Source: Kingdonia uniflora (lineage: Eukaryota; Streptophyta; Magnoliopsida; Ranunculales; Circaeasteraceae). Taken from it: DNA of 64,000 nt. The DNA lies in assembly GCA_014058105.1 (NCBI GenBank), contig JACGCM010001311.1, forward strand, positions 248,001 through 312,000, in the 5' to 3' direction. The notes under the pieces are model-generated. The model did not search any database. It was not told the origin of the DNA and worked only from the letters and a program-made list of their open reading frames with translations. Position 1 is the stretch's first letter, and the number at the start of each line of letters is the position of its first letter. Positions 1-9,117 of the stretch are shown here, in pieces. The translations under genes and the position numbers were made by a program.

Positions 1-555
1 CTTTCATGTACTATTATAACGTGACTTAATGAAGGATTTTCAGCACTCAAAAATATTACACTATAGTCCATGCCAAAAATGCAGTATCTATATATGTTTA
101 CTAGCCTTTTATAAATTTTAAGAGAACAATGTTTCTTGAAGCAAAACTTATCCTGGGTTAACTCGAAAATCTTGGAATTTATTATTTTCACCAAGGTTTT
201 GAATTGAAAACATTCTTCATCGCCATCCGTTTGTCTAGTTAAGACCTGTCCCTGCCAATGCCATATTTCTTCAGTGATTGCATATCTATACCCATGTGTA
301 TATATTTCGATGCTTTCCAACTGTAGGCATAGCAGTGAAATATTTGAACCCAACCAATATATTGAGTACGTGATATCATTACAAAATGAGAATTATATCC
401 ATGGAGTTTATGGGAATTACCATGATACGAGGGAGTCAAACTGCATTGATTATGGTTGGGATTGGAGCAGTCTTCAGAAATGACAGAAGAAATGCTTGCA
501 TGGAGTTTAGCTAGAGAATGTTGGGGCATTCATTTCCAACTGTGCTTGTATGCTC
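1..555. other. No recognisable gene or repeat
   Basis: AT-rich DNA with only short random reading frames on both strands. I see no transposon domain, tRNA, terminal repeat or convincing exon here. It may be old degraded repeat or intergenic sequence. Confidence 0.5.
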
Positions 556-564
556 ATAGCTAGC

Positions 565-876
565 CATGGCCGGCCTGGTTATAGGCGCAAGAGGCAGCCG
601 CCTAGGGCCCCAATATTTCATTAAATTTGGGGCTTCCAAATGCTTAAGTACTATATAAAAAAGAGCCCCAAACATAACATAAAATGAAGTTGCCTTGTTG
701 GGTTAGGTGATTGAACTCATCACAAGATCAGGGTTCAATTCCTCACCTTGTTTACAAATTTAAACATTTTTGTACAAGAAAATATGTACTACCAAAAATT
801 GTTTCCCTTGAAGGGGGGGGGGGGGCTCATTTTCGGATCTCGCCTAGGGCCCCCTAAACCTCAGGGCTGGCCCTTG
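565..876. mobile_element. Small non-autonomous element, hAT-MITE-like or SINE-like
   Basis: The ends are imperfect inverted repeats: CATGGCCGGCCTGG on the left and, read on the other strand, CAAGGGCCAGCCCTGAGG on the right. A second inverted motif, GCCTAGGGCCCC, lies just inside each end (600-611 and 842-854). The flanks ATAGCTAG and ATAGGCAC agree at only 5 of 8 positions, so a target duplication is not convincing. The interior holds a tRNA-like B-box (GGGTTCAATTCC, about 731-742) and an A-box-like stretch (about 695-710), which would suit a SINE or a tRNA-derived insertion. No coding sequence. Confidence 0.45.
813..825. repeat. Poly-G tract
   Basis: A run of 13 G near the right end of the small element. 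Similar G runs of 10 or more recur near 17775, 19170 and 42857 in the retroelement DNA. Length in the assembly may be unreliable. Confidence 0.8.
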
Positions 877-1084
877 ATAGGCACCTAGGCCTAACTAGAA
901 AATTCCATTGAAACTAAGCTCAATGTTTGATTTTAACACTCTTGGAAATGGCACTTAGGAGACCTGCATTTTTGAATAAGTCCTTCTATTGAGTTTTTGT
1001 AGGATCTGTCTATAAACTTTTACATTCATATGAATAAATTGCTTACCTATTCTACATCTATTGGTTTCCCTAAACACATGGTAG

Positions 1085-1598
1085 ATGCTAAAGATCAATC
1101 AAAGAGATGTGAGGCTGCCCTATTTTCTGTTCGAATAGACTTTGAGTCTGTTCGAACATAACAAAGTCTGTTCAAACAATTTACTCAGATTCCCTTTTCT
1201 TCGAATACACTTTGGGTGTTTATTCGAATAAGAAAGAGTCTGTTCGAACAGACATCGAGAAAAGTCATTTTTGAGATTTGTTTGAAGCCTCTTGTATGAC
1301 TCGAGATTCGAGTGATTGTATCTGGCCTTCCCAAGTATATAAAGGAGAGTTAGGATTTTTAGAAGCCATCTTTGGGGAGATCTTTAGTGGGAAGAATTCT
1401 TAAGAAAGAAACCTCAATTGTTTGTAAAGATTGTAACCTTGGTCTTGGAATAAACTCTCTCTCTATTATGTGTGGATATAGGCAATTGCCGAACCACCTT
1501 AAAACCTTGTTGTTGATTCTTGATTGTGTATTCCTATTTGCTTGTTTGTGCCCTAATCGAATAAATCGTAGTTCGGCTTCCGCGGCGCGGCCTAATAA
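1085..1598 (+). repeat. 5' LTR of copia element RE1 (left edge uncertain)
   Basis: The right edge is fixed by the primer binding site that follows. A TATA-like TATATAAAGG lies near 1336. The upstream U3-like part (about 1120-1255) contains repeated TTCGAA-centred motifs such as CTGTTCGAAC. The left edge is a guess because the matching 3' LTR is not in the window: RE1 is cut off at 3056. Confidence 0.5.
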
Positions 1599-1599
1599 T

Positions 1600-1611
1600 T
1601 GGTATCAAAGC
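1600..1611 (+). other. Primer binding site of RE1
   Basis: TGGTATCAAAGC is one base from TGGTATCAGAGC, the usual plant PBS complementary to initiator methionine tRNA. It lies directly after the LTR and before gag. Confidence 0.75.
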
Positions 1612-1671
1612 GAGGTTGGTTCCTTGATGGTGCACGAATTTGACGTAACGTAGACGTATCTCAATTTTAAT

Positions 1672-2510
1672 TTGGGTTTTCAATTTTGGTTAGTGTATGA
1701 AATTAAGGGAACCATAGTAGAAGAAGATGAACCTAGTTCCTCGACCCCTAAACGGAATATAACGGTGCTGTTTAATAACGCAAAAATAGAAGTTGAGAAA
1801 TTCAACGGTACCAATAACTTTGGCATGTGGCGATGCGAGGTTATTGATGCACTAAGTCAACAAGATTTAAATAAGGTGTTGAAAGACAAATCGGATGAGC
1901 TAGAAGAGAGTGTTGGGAAGAAGATGAACAAGAGGGATTGTGGTCAAATCTGCTCATGTCTTGCTCAAGATATAAAATACCTTGTAATAAATAAAACCTT
2001 GGCAAACAAAATTTATAGGATTTTTGAGGAAAAGTATTAGGTGAAAAGCGTCCAAAATTGACTCCATTTGAAAATGAAGCTTTATCAATTTACGATGAGA
2101 CAAGGGATTTCTAGGTCGGAACACTTGAATGATTTCACCAAGTTATTAGCCGACTTGGCAAATCTAGAGGAAATTTTTGGCGATGAAGACAAAATACTTT
2201 TGTTCTTGAACTCGCTTCCCGAAGAGTACGAACATTTTGTTACGACGATAACATACGGGAAGAGTTCATTACAATACTCAGATGTGACTACGGCAGCGGT
2301 AAACAATGAGTATCGGAGGAAGGAAAAACGTGAGTCTGAGGACTCGACATCTGAGGTATTGATGACTAGAGGGAGGTCTTTGGACAAAGGGAAGTCTAGT
2401 GACAACAACTTTTGATCGAAGTCGAAAGGTCGCGGTGTAAATAGTAACAACTTGGGAAAATACCAATGCACATTTTGTAAAGAAATGGGTAATTAGAAAA
2501 ATGAATGTCC
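1672..2510 (+). pseudogene. gag: Ty1/copia gag (capsid-nucleocapsid), decayed
   Basis: The first part (to 2040) has a copia gag N-terminus with KFNGTNNFGMWRCEV. This is the F-x-G-x-N-F-x-x-W signature of the Retrotran_gag_2/UBN2 family. A stop ends it. The second part (2068-2415) continues the capsid with FLNSLPEEYEHFVT, also typical of UBN2. The zinc knuckle at about 2467-2508 keeps CTFC and the last Cys, but its His is Asn and a TAG lies inside it. No ATG is evident at the start of the frame. Gag would package element RNA; this copy cannot make a full protein. Copia assignment is firm; the exact lineage is not determined. Confidence 0.8.
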
Positions 2511-2514
2511 TGTG

Positions 2515-3056
2515 CTTCTTAAGAAGAAAGGTAGGAAATCGGGTTCTTCGGTAAATCTTGTTCAAGGCACGACAAATGGAGGTAATGATTCCAACTTTTC
2601 TTTAACTATATCATCGAGTCCATGTGTTGTTGATTTAAAAGAATGGATCTTGGATTCGGGTGCTACTTATAACATTTGTCTCGAAAGGGGTTGTTTTTCT
2701 TGTTTGGAAAACCTAGAAAGTGGAGCAGTGTTGATGAGAAATGATGATTTTTGTCGCATAATGGGGATAGATACCATTCATCTAAAGTCATACAATGGGT
2801 TGGTTAAAGAGATTGAGGTATTCTGACGTTGAAGAAGAACATTATCTCAGCGAGTTTACTTGAAGTGAAAGTCTACAAGGTTGTGTCTGAGAATGGCATG
2901 GAGAAGGTTCTTAAGGGAGCCATGGCTGCATTGAAGGGCCAAAGAAGAAGTAACAACTTGTACTATTAGGATGGTACAACTATTTTTGGTGAGGCTGCTA
3001 CCGCAGGAAGTGAAGATACCATTTCCAGAGATACCATTAATTTGTATCTTTGTGAA
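2515..3056 (+). pseudogene. pol: Copia protease and GAG-pre-integrase fragment, truncated
   Basis: WILDSGATYNIC (about 2644-2679) is the aspartic protease active-site region of copia elements (D-S-G-A-T). After a frame break near 2822 the sequence reads LKKNIISASLLE and later LKGAMAALKGQRRSNNLYY, the GAG-pre-integrase segment that precedes integrase. The reading stops abruptly at 3056 where RE2 begins. Integrase, RT, RNase H and the 3' LTR of RE1 are absent on the far side of RE2, so this is truncation rather than a simple nested insertion. Confidence 0.8.
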
Positions 3057-3570
3057 TGATCTAGGAGGATCTAGAGTATTTGGAGATTTGTCAAAGTCGT
3101 TCGAACGAGGTTGAGTGTCGTTCTACCGAGTTGACATGTCCTCTGGAATTTGGCCCAGAGCCATGTTTTTGTTCGAACGAGTTTGGTTTCGTTCGAACGA
3201 CCATGCAAGTTTTTAGGGTTTTAGACCAATTAGTCGTAAAGTCGCTTGAACGACTTCCTAGTTCGTTCAAATGACTTTGGCGGTGGTTTTATTTATGAGG
3301 CGTGCTGTTGCCTCGAGATGCGTTTGATTTGTAATTTTGAGTTCCCTCTATATAAAGGGAACTTAGGTTATTTTCAAGGCTATATTTTTTATGTTTGTTC
3401 TAGAGAGAGTTCTGAGAGAAGACTAGGGTTTTAGAGTGATTAATTATAATCTACTTCGATTCTTTTAAGCAATTAAGCTTTATTTTGCCCAATTTTGGTG
3501 TTTTTCATGTTTCTCTACTAACTAAAAGCTTCTCAATCGCATTATAGATTAAGTGGCATCAGTTTTCCAG
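3057..3570 (+). repeat. 5' LTR of RE2
   Basis: Begins TGATCTAGGAGG and aligns along its full length with 5860-6373. It carries several copies of the palindrome TCGTTCGAACGA and its derivatives (3097-3108, 3170-3180, 3190-3200 and weaker ones near 3240-3270), and a TATATAAAGG TATA box near 3350. The last 17 bases of the alignable repeat include TGGCATCAG, which resembles an initiator-Met PBS. The true LTR end may therefore lie slightly earlier, near 3553. Confidence 0.85.
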
Positions 3571-3702
3571 TTTCGATTCTCGGGGGGTTGATTGTGGTTT
3601 ATAGTCTTTAAACGTGACCGTCTCAAGCAAACGAAGGAGAAGCTAGTGAGTCCGTTGAAGATCCATCACAAACCTAATTTGAAGAAGAAGGTCGATTTGT
3701 AG

Positions 3703-5345
3703 ATGGGCGATCCCAAAGAGAGACTCACGGTTTTGGAAACAATAGTTTCTGCCCTAACTTCTACTGTAGGGGAGTTAGTGGAGCAGTTGCGTCTCACGAA
3801 CCTCGCTAAGGCTTCCACTTCGGTGGAACGGCGAGGCCGTTCGAAGAAGAAAGGGGTTATGGAGGTGGATGGTGATGAGGACGTTTCGGTTTTTGATGAT
3901 TCTAGTGGTGCCAAATCGGACGAGGAGCGATCGATTATTGGTAAGTCCACAAATCTTTTGCGTAATCTTTATATAGGTTTTAAGATTAAAATTCCAGTAT
4001 TCGACGGTTCAATCGATGCTAAGATATTGGATAAGTGGTTAGATAGGTTAGAGACCTATTTTTTAGTTTACGAATACTCCAATGCTTAGCAAATATGCTT
4101 TGCTACGTTGAAATTCGCAAGTCATGCACTCACGTGGTTGAAATCTTATAAAAAATGCCACGATGCAAATATGCTTTGCTACGTTGAAATTTGCAAGTCA
4201 TGCACTCACGTGGTTGAAATCTTATAAAAAATGCCACGATGTAGGAGATTTGGGTTGGAAAGAATTCAAGGTTTTAGTACGAAAGCAGTTTTATCCGATT
4301 GGGTATGAGCAAGATAGATGGTATAAATGGTACAATTTGCGCCAAAAGTTTGAGCAATCCGTACAAGAGTACACTGCGGCATTTCATAACCAAGCATTGG
4401 TTTTGGACATTGATGTGGATGTGTATGAGGTGTTCATGAAGTACAAGGGGGTTTTGTCAGAGTCTATTAGGAGAGAGTTGAAACTCTTTATTGTGGCCAA
4501 TATCGAGGACGCTACCGTAAAGGCAATTGTTATTGAAGGCAAGTACTTGAAGAACGACAAAGAAGACGACAAGATCAAGTCGGGGTACAAGTCTAGTTGG
4601 AAAAATGAGCATAAGAGAGAGGCCAAAGGAGAGGGTTCTTCGTCTAAAGAATTTCATTGCAATCATTGTAAGGCGAGTGGGCATCTTTCCGATTATTGTT
4701 GGAAACTTCATCCGGAGCTTAGGCCAAAGGAGGAGAAGCGTAATAAAGAGAAATATTTACTAGCCGTTGAGGTTGTTGACCTTTCGGATTTAGATAAACT
4801 GAATCCTAAGCTTACACTTATGTTTCAGCAGACTTTGGCTGTCGAGGAAGAAAGTCGGGAAGACCTTTTTCATGTCAGTATTCAGGTAAAGCAGAGTTTA
4901 GTCAAGGCCATTATAGATCCTAGTAGTCAGAAAAATTTAATTTCTAAGACGTTGTTGAAGAAGATGGGTTTGACGACTATAACTCATCCTATGCCGTATG
5001 GTTTCGGGTGGTTTCAGAATGATACGGATGTGATGGTCACGAAGTAGTGTACATTCAAGTTTGTGATTTCTGATAAGTTTATTAACGAGGTGATGTGTGA
5101 GGTGGTTCCTTTGGATGTGTGTCAGGTCATCTTGGGTAGCCCTTATCTTTGGGACCGAGATGCGATTCATTACTGTAGAGCTCGCAAGTATCGTCTTGTG
5201 AAGGAGGGAAAGGAGTTTTATATCAATGCTTGTAATAAGCATGTCAATACGTCAAATTTGGTACCGGAGACTCAGGTGAAGCGGTTGGTTAATGCGAGTG
5301 GCAAGTTTGTTTTATTGGTGCGACCAGCTCAGGAGGGTACGTCGG
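3703..5345 (+). pseudogene. gag: Ty3/gypsy gag and protease remnant
   Basis: It opens with ATG after the leader (MGDPKERLTVLETIVSAL, a coiled-coil-like start). The capsid follows with FDGSIDAKILDKWLDRLETYF, then WLKSY and WKEFKVLVRKQFYP, all hallmarks of Retrotrans_gag. A TAG at 4087-4089 and a 76-bp frame-shifting duplication break it. The nucleocapsid has an intact CCHC zinc knuckle, CNHCKASGHLSDYC (about 4658-4699). The protease follows: KAIIDPSSQKNLIS (about 4906-4947) has D-P-S where the active site should read D-T/S-G. A stop at 5045-5047 separates this from VVPLDVCQVILGSPYL, the C-terminal protease loop. Reading ends near 5345, where the RT should begin. Confidence 0.82.
4090..4241 (+). 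repeat. 76-bp tandem duplication inside RE2 gag
   Basis: 4090-4165 is repeated at 4166-4241 with a single difference (AAATTCGC against AAATTTGC). Because 76 is not a multiple of 3, the duplication shifts the gag frame. Near-identity shows it is young compared with the rest of the decay. Confidence 0.95.
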
Positions 5346-5858
5346 CTCGAGTGTTGTCTCTAATGACAATATTTTTTAGGCAACAAAATGATTTGGGGAA
5401 GTTACAAGAGGAAGTTGTGGTACATACTGATCATAAACCGTTCTAGTTATTTGCTACACAGTCCAAGCTACAACAAGCTCGCCAGATGAAGGGGAGGTCA
5501 TATTTCCAACAATTGCCCTTAATTATACAGTATAAGAATGGAGTGGACAACAAATTGGCTGATTGGTTATCTCGACCCTCATTACCAATTATTTCTGCCA
5601 TGTTGGTTTCAATGTAGATACAACCTTTTGTTACGTTAGGATATGTTATAGAATATGATGATTCTAAGGGGCGTAGTGTGTTTCGCCGAAAGTTCCTGCC
5701 AGGGAAGACATGTGGTGGTTTTGAGTCGCTCCGAGTTGGGAAGAAGGGTCTGCTACCTCGTATGTTGAAGTGGTATCGCAGGGTAATGGACAGGGCCGCA
5801 TTCCCAACTTTCCAGTTCCAGCTTGAGCAGGAGCTCAAGGCTCCTAAAGGGGGGAGCC
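5346..5858 (+). pseudogene. pol: RE2 RNase H remnant fused to pol C-terminal tail
   Basis: Directly after the protease part the sequence reads VVVHTDHKPF, a stop, then FQQLPLIIQYKNG and LADWLSRPSLP. These are the end of a Ty3-type RNase H (the D-H-K-P-L and A-D-x-L-S-R-P motifs). No RT palm, YxDD or integrase DDE region lies between or after. The remaining 200 bp, ending FPTFQFQLEQELKAPKGG, resembles the extreme C-terminus of gypsy pol, where FPxFxLE(D)K precedes the PPT. The polypurine tract AAAGGGGGGAG (about 5847-5856) lies just before the 3' LTR. Confidence 0.75.
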
Positions 5859-5859
5859 A

Positions 5860-6373
5860 TGATCCAGGAGGATCTAGAGTATTTGAAGATTTGTCAAAGT
5901 CGTTCGAATGACGTTAAGTATCGTTCGAGCGAGTTGACATGTCCTCTGGAATTTGGCCCAGAGCCATATTTTCGTTCGAACGAGTTTGGTTTTATTTGAA
6001 CGACCATGCAAGTTTCTTGAGTTTTTGACCAATTAGTCGTAAATTCGTTCGAACGACTTCCTAGTTTATTCGAACGACTCTGGCGGTGGTTTTATTTATG
6101 AGGCGTGCTTTTGCCTCGATATGCGTTTGATTTGTAATTTTGAGTTCCCTCTATATAAAAGGAACTTAGGTTATTTTCTAGGGTATGTTTTTTATGTTAG
6201 ATCTAGTAATAGTTCTGAGAGAAGCCTAGGGTTTTGGAGTGATTCATTGTAATCTACTTCATTTCTTTAAAGTAATTAAGCTTTATTTTACTCAATTTTG
6301 GTGTTCCTCGTGTTTCTCTACTAACTAAAAGCTTCTTAATCGTATTGTTGATTAAGTGGTATCAGTTTTCTAG
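5860..6373 (+). repeat. 3' LTR of RE2
   Basis: Begins TGATCCAGGAGG after the polypurine tract and matches the 5' LTR to ...TATCAGTTTTCTAG. Several differences, mostly transitions at the TTCGAACGA motifs, separate the two LTRs, so insertion is not recent. It ends directly against Tat RNase H sequence of RE3. Confidence 0.88.
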
Positions 6374-6395
6374 GGGTGTACGGGTATATACCATG

Positions 6396-8026
6396 AGGAG
6401 GAGGAAGGATACATGGTCTCGATCTCGTTCTCGAACTTAGTGTCCTCGAACTAGCAGTATTTACTGATTCCCATCTTGTTCAATGACAGTACACTGGTGA
6501 AAACCAGATAAATGGTCGCCTGGCTGAGTATGTAGCACTCGTCCGCCAGCGCATGGATCGTTTTTTTGAAAATTCATCGATTGCACATTACCCTCGAGGT
6601 GAAAACAGACATGTCGACGCCCTCGCTTACATTGCCGCCATGTGAGACCATTCCGAATCTCAAACCCTCAATATCGAAGTGCTCGAACTCCCAAGTATCG
6701 CCCAGATAGAAATTAGCACCATCAATACTGGGGGCGAGTGCCTCAATCCTGAAGACTGGCACACATCTTTCCTAGCCTACTTCAACAGTTCTACCCTACC
6801 AGAGGACCCTAAAGCTAAATGCTCGTTACTGGAAAATTGCCGACGGTATACCATTCTTAAAGGCGGTCTAACTGCAAATCCCCAAACGGCGTACACCTCC
6901 GTTGCATTTCCCAACGCAAAGCAGCCACCATACTTACTGAACCCCACGAAGGCAACTATGGTCCCTCACTGCTGGTCGATCCATGGCTCTCAGAGTAATC
7001 ATCCAGGGTTTATTCTAGTCCAATATAAAGAAACAAGACGAAGAATATGTGAAGCACTGTGACAAATGCCAACATCGCACCCATGATATCTAAATCCCCT
7101 CACAAGAACTCTATTGCAGCCAAGTTGCTTGGCTATTCAAGCGATGGGCCATTGATCTCGTGTGCCCTTTTCCCAAAGCTTCGGGCAGTAGAGAACATAT
7201 TTTAGTCACCACCGATTATTTTACTAAATGGGTCGAGGTCATGCCTTTATGTCGAACCAGTGAAGAAGAAGTTACCAAGTTCCTTTGGGAAAATATCATT
7301 ACACGTTTCGGCTGCCTACATATAATTTGATGCGACAATGGTCCACAGTTCGTAGGGAACAAAGTATGCAATTTCCTTAAAAAGTACAACATTATCCTCT
7401 CCCCCTTATTACCCATAGGGAAATGGTCAGGTCGAAGTAACCAATAAAATTATAGTCGATGGTCTTAAAAAATGCGTTGACGAAAAGAAGGGTCGGTGGG
7501 TTCATGAATTACAACATGTACTCTGGGCCTACCGTACCATACCATGAAATGTGGCGGGCTGCACTCCTTTCTACTTGGCCTATGGTACCGAAGTTGTGTT
7601 GCCCACTCAGTTTGAGGTGTCAACACGCGACACTGACCTTCCCGATGAAGATAACGAGTTTGAACTTGGATACAATATATTATGGATTGATGAAACCAGA
7701 GACCAAGCCATAGATAACCTCAGATGTTATCAGATCTCTCTCCAGAGTCGTACAACAAGAAGGTTCAACCAAGAAGCTTCAATATTGAAAATTTGGTACT
7801 TCGATGAGTCGCACCCTCTTCAAAGCTTCGCAATGCCGACAAGTTAGCTGAATCCTGGGAATGACCTTATGTCATGTACGATAAAATTAATAAAAGATCA
7901 AATTACTTGATAACAGAAGCTGAGGAGCCCCTATCCAATCCTTGGAACACAATATAGTTAGTGTTCTACAAAAGGCCGCGGCCACCAATCCTCACAGCTG
8001 ATGTAACCATAATATATAATCAATAA
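6396..8026 (+). pseudogene. pol: RE3 pol: archaeal-type RNase H and integrase, decayed
   Basis: The second RNase H of Tat elements starts at about 6402 with IHGLDLVLEL and AVFTDSHLV and ends with SSIAHYPRGENRHVDALAYIA (about 6570-6640). This is the alpha-helical end of the domain with the conserved N-R-x-x-D-A-L-A. A linker (to about 6840) leads into the integrase with several frameshifts. The core is recognisable in pieces near 7200-7430 (TDYFTKWVEV-like, CDNGPQF-like). The integrase C-terminus reads well: FYLAYGTEVVLPTQFEV (about 7560-7610), then NEFELGYNILWIDETRDQA. The frame ends with a TAA near 8024-8026. Confidence 0.82.
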
Positions 8027-8040
8027 CATATTTTTCTCCT

Positions 8041-8950
8041 CTGAGCTTCATCTCATATTTCTAGTAGACTTTTTGAGTTGGTCAAACCTAAGTATCATGT
8101 CAACCCTTCGACCCGACTGATTCTTGGGGGTGGCCTTGAAGTTTTTCAAGGCTCCAATTCAAGCACCCCTGAGTGGCTTTAATGCTCCACAGACCAGACA
8201 CTAGGGGACGCATTGGGGCTGACCAAATTATGCTTTGTTTAGGATCAAACTCGCATATAGAAATACCTGGGGGCAACCTTCGAAGTTCAGTGAACTTCAT
8301 GAGTTTCTCAAACCTAAGTATCATGTCAACCATTCGCCCCGACTGATACTTGGGGGTGACCTCGAAGTTTTTTAAGGTTCTAATTTGAGCACCCCCGAGT
8401 GGCATAAATGGTTAATAGACCGGACACTCGGGGATGCATTAAGGCCGACTACATTATGCTTCGTTTAGGATCAAACCCGCGGATAGAAATACTTGGGGGC
8501 GACCTTCGAAGTCTAGTGAACTTCTTAATTTTGTTAAACCTAAGTATCATGTCAATCCTTCGACCCAACTGATACTTGGGGGTACAATTCGAGCACACCC
8601 GAGTGGCATCAATGGTTAACAGACCGGGTACTTGGGGATGCATTGGAGCTGACCACATTATGTTTCGTTCAAGATCAAAACCGCATATTGAAATACCTGG
8701 GGGTGACTTCCGAAGTTCAATGAACTTCTTGAGTTGGTCAAACCTAATTATCATGTCAACCCTTCAACCCGACTAATATTTGAGGGCGACCTTGAAGTTT
8801 TTCAAGGTTCCAATTCAAGCACCCCCGTATGGCGTGAATAGTTGATAGACTGGCCACTCGGGGATACATTGGGGCCACCCACATTATGCTTTGATCAGGA
8901 TCAATCTACGAATCAAAATACCTAGGGATGACCTCGACGTCCTACGCACT
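8041..8950 (+). repeat. 226-bp tandem repeats of RE3
   Basis: The phrase CCTAAGTATCATGTCAA recurs at 8087, 8313 and 8539 (period 226), then a variant at 8743 (204). Each unit includes CTTCGACCCGACTGATACTTGGGGG, a CTCGGGGATGCATT-like segment and GAAATACCTGGGGG. The array lies just after the pol stop and before the antisense genes. It has no stable coding frame. Tandem repeats in this position are known from Tat-type elements. Confidence 0.9.
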
Positions 8951-9117
8951 TCTTGCCTTAATCCATTATCACCTTACAATTTTTAGCATTCTCCAGTCTA
9001 CATATTAAATAGACCAACAAATTTATTCGAATACACAGATATACTAGTACATATCCAATTGTTGAAAGCCAGATATCAAGCACAGTCTTAACATGCATTA
9101 TAACCTAGAATAGTTTA

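Larger units (their letters stand above)
3057..6373 (+). mobile_element. RE2: non-autonomous Ty3/gypsy retrotransposon with two LTRs
   Basis: Two direct repeats of equal length (514 bp, 3057-3570 and 5860-6373) bound a 2.3-kb interior carrying gag, a protease remnant, an RNase H remnant and the tail of pol. The reverse transcriptase and nearly all of integrase are missing, so the element would need help from a complete relative. No 5-bp target duplication is seen (GTGAA before, GGGTG after). The left flank is copia and the right flank is a Tat element, so the borders have probably been rearranged. Confidence 0.85.

Noticed and set aside
731..743. A tRNA gene
   Set aside because: Only B-box-like and A-box-like stretches are present. 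No cloverleaf with acceptor stem and anticodon arm can be drawn.
8041..8950. Regularly spaced repeats resembling a CRISPR array
   Set aside because: Units are about 226 bp and similar along their whole length, with no short repeat plus unique spacer pattern, and the context is a plant retrotransposon.
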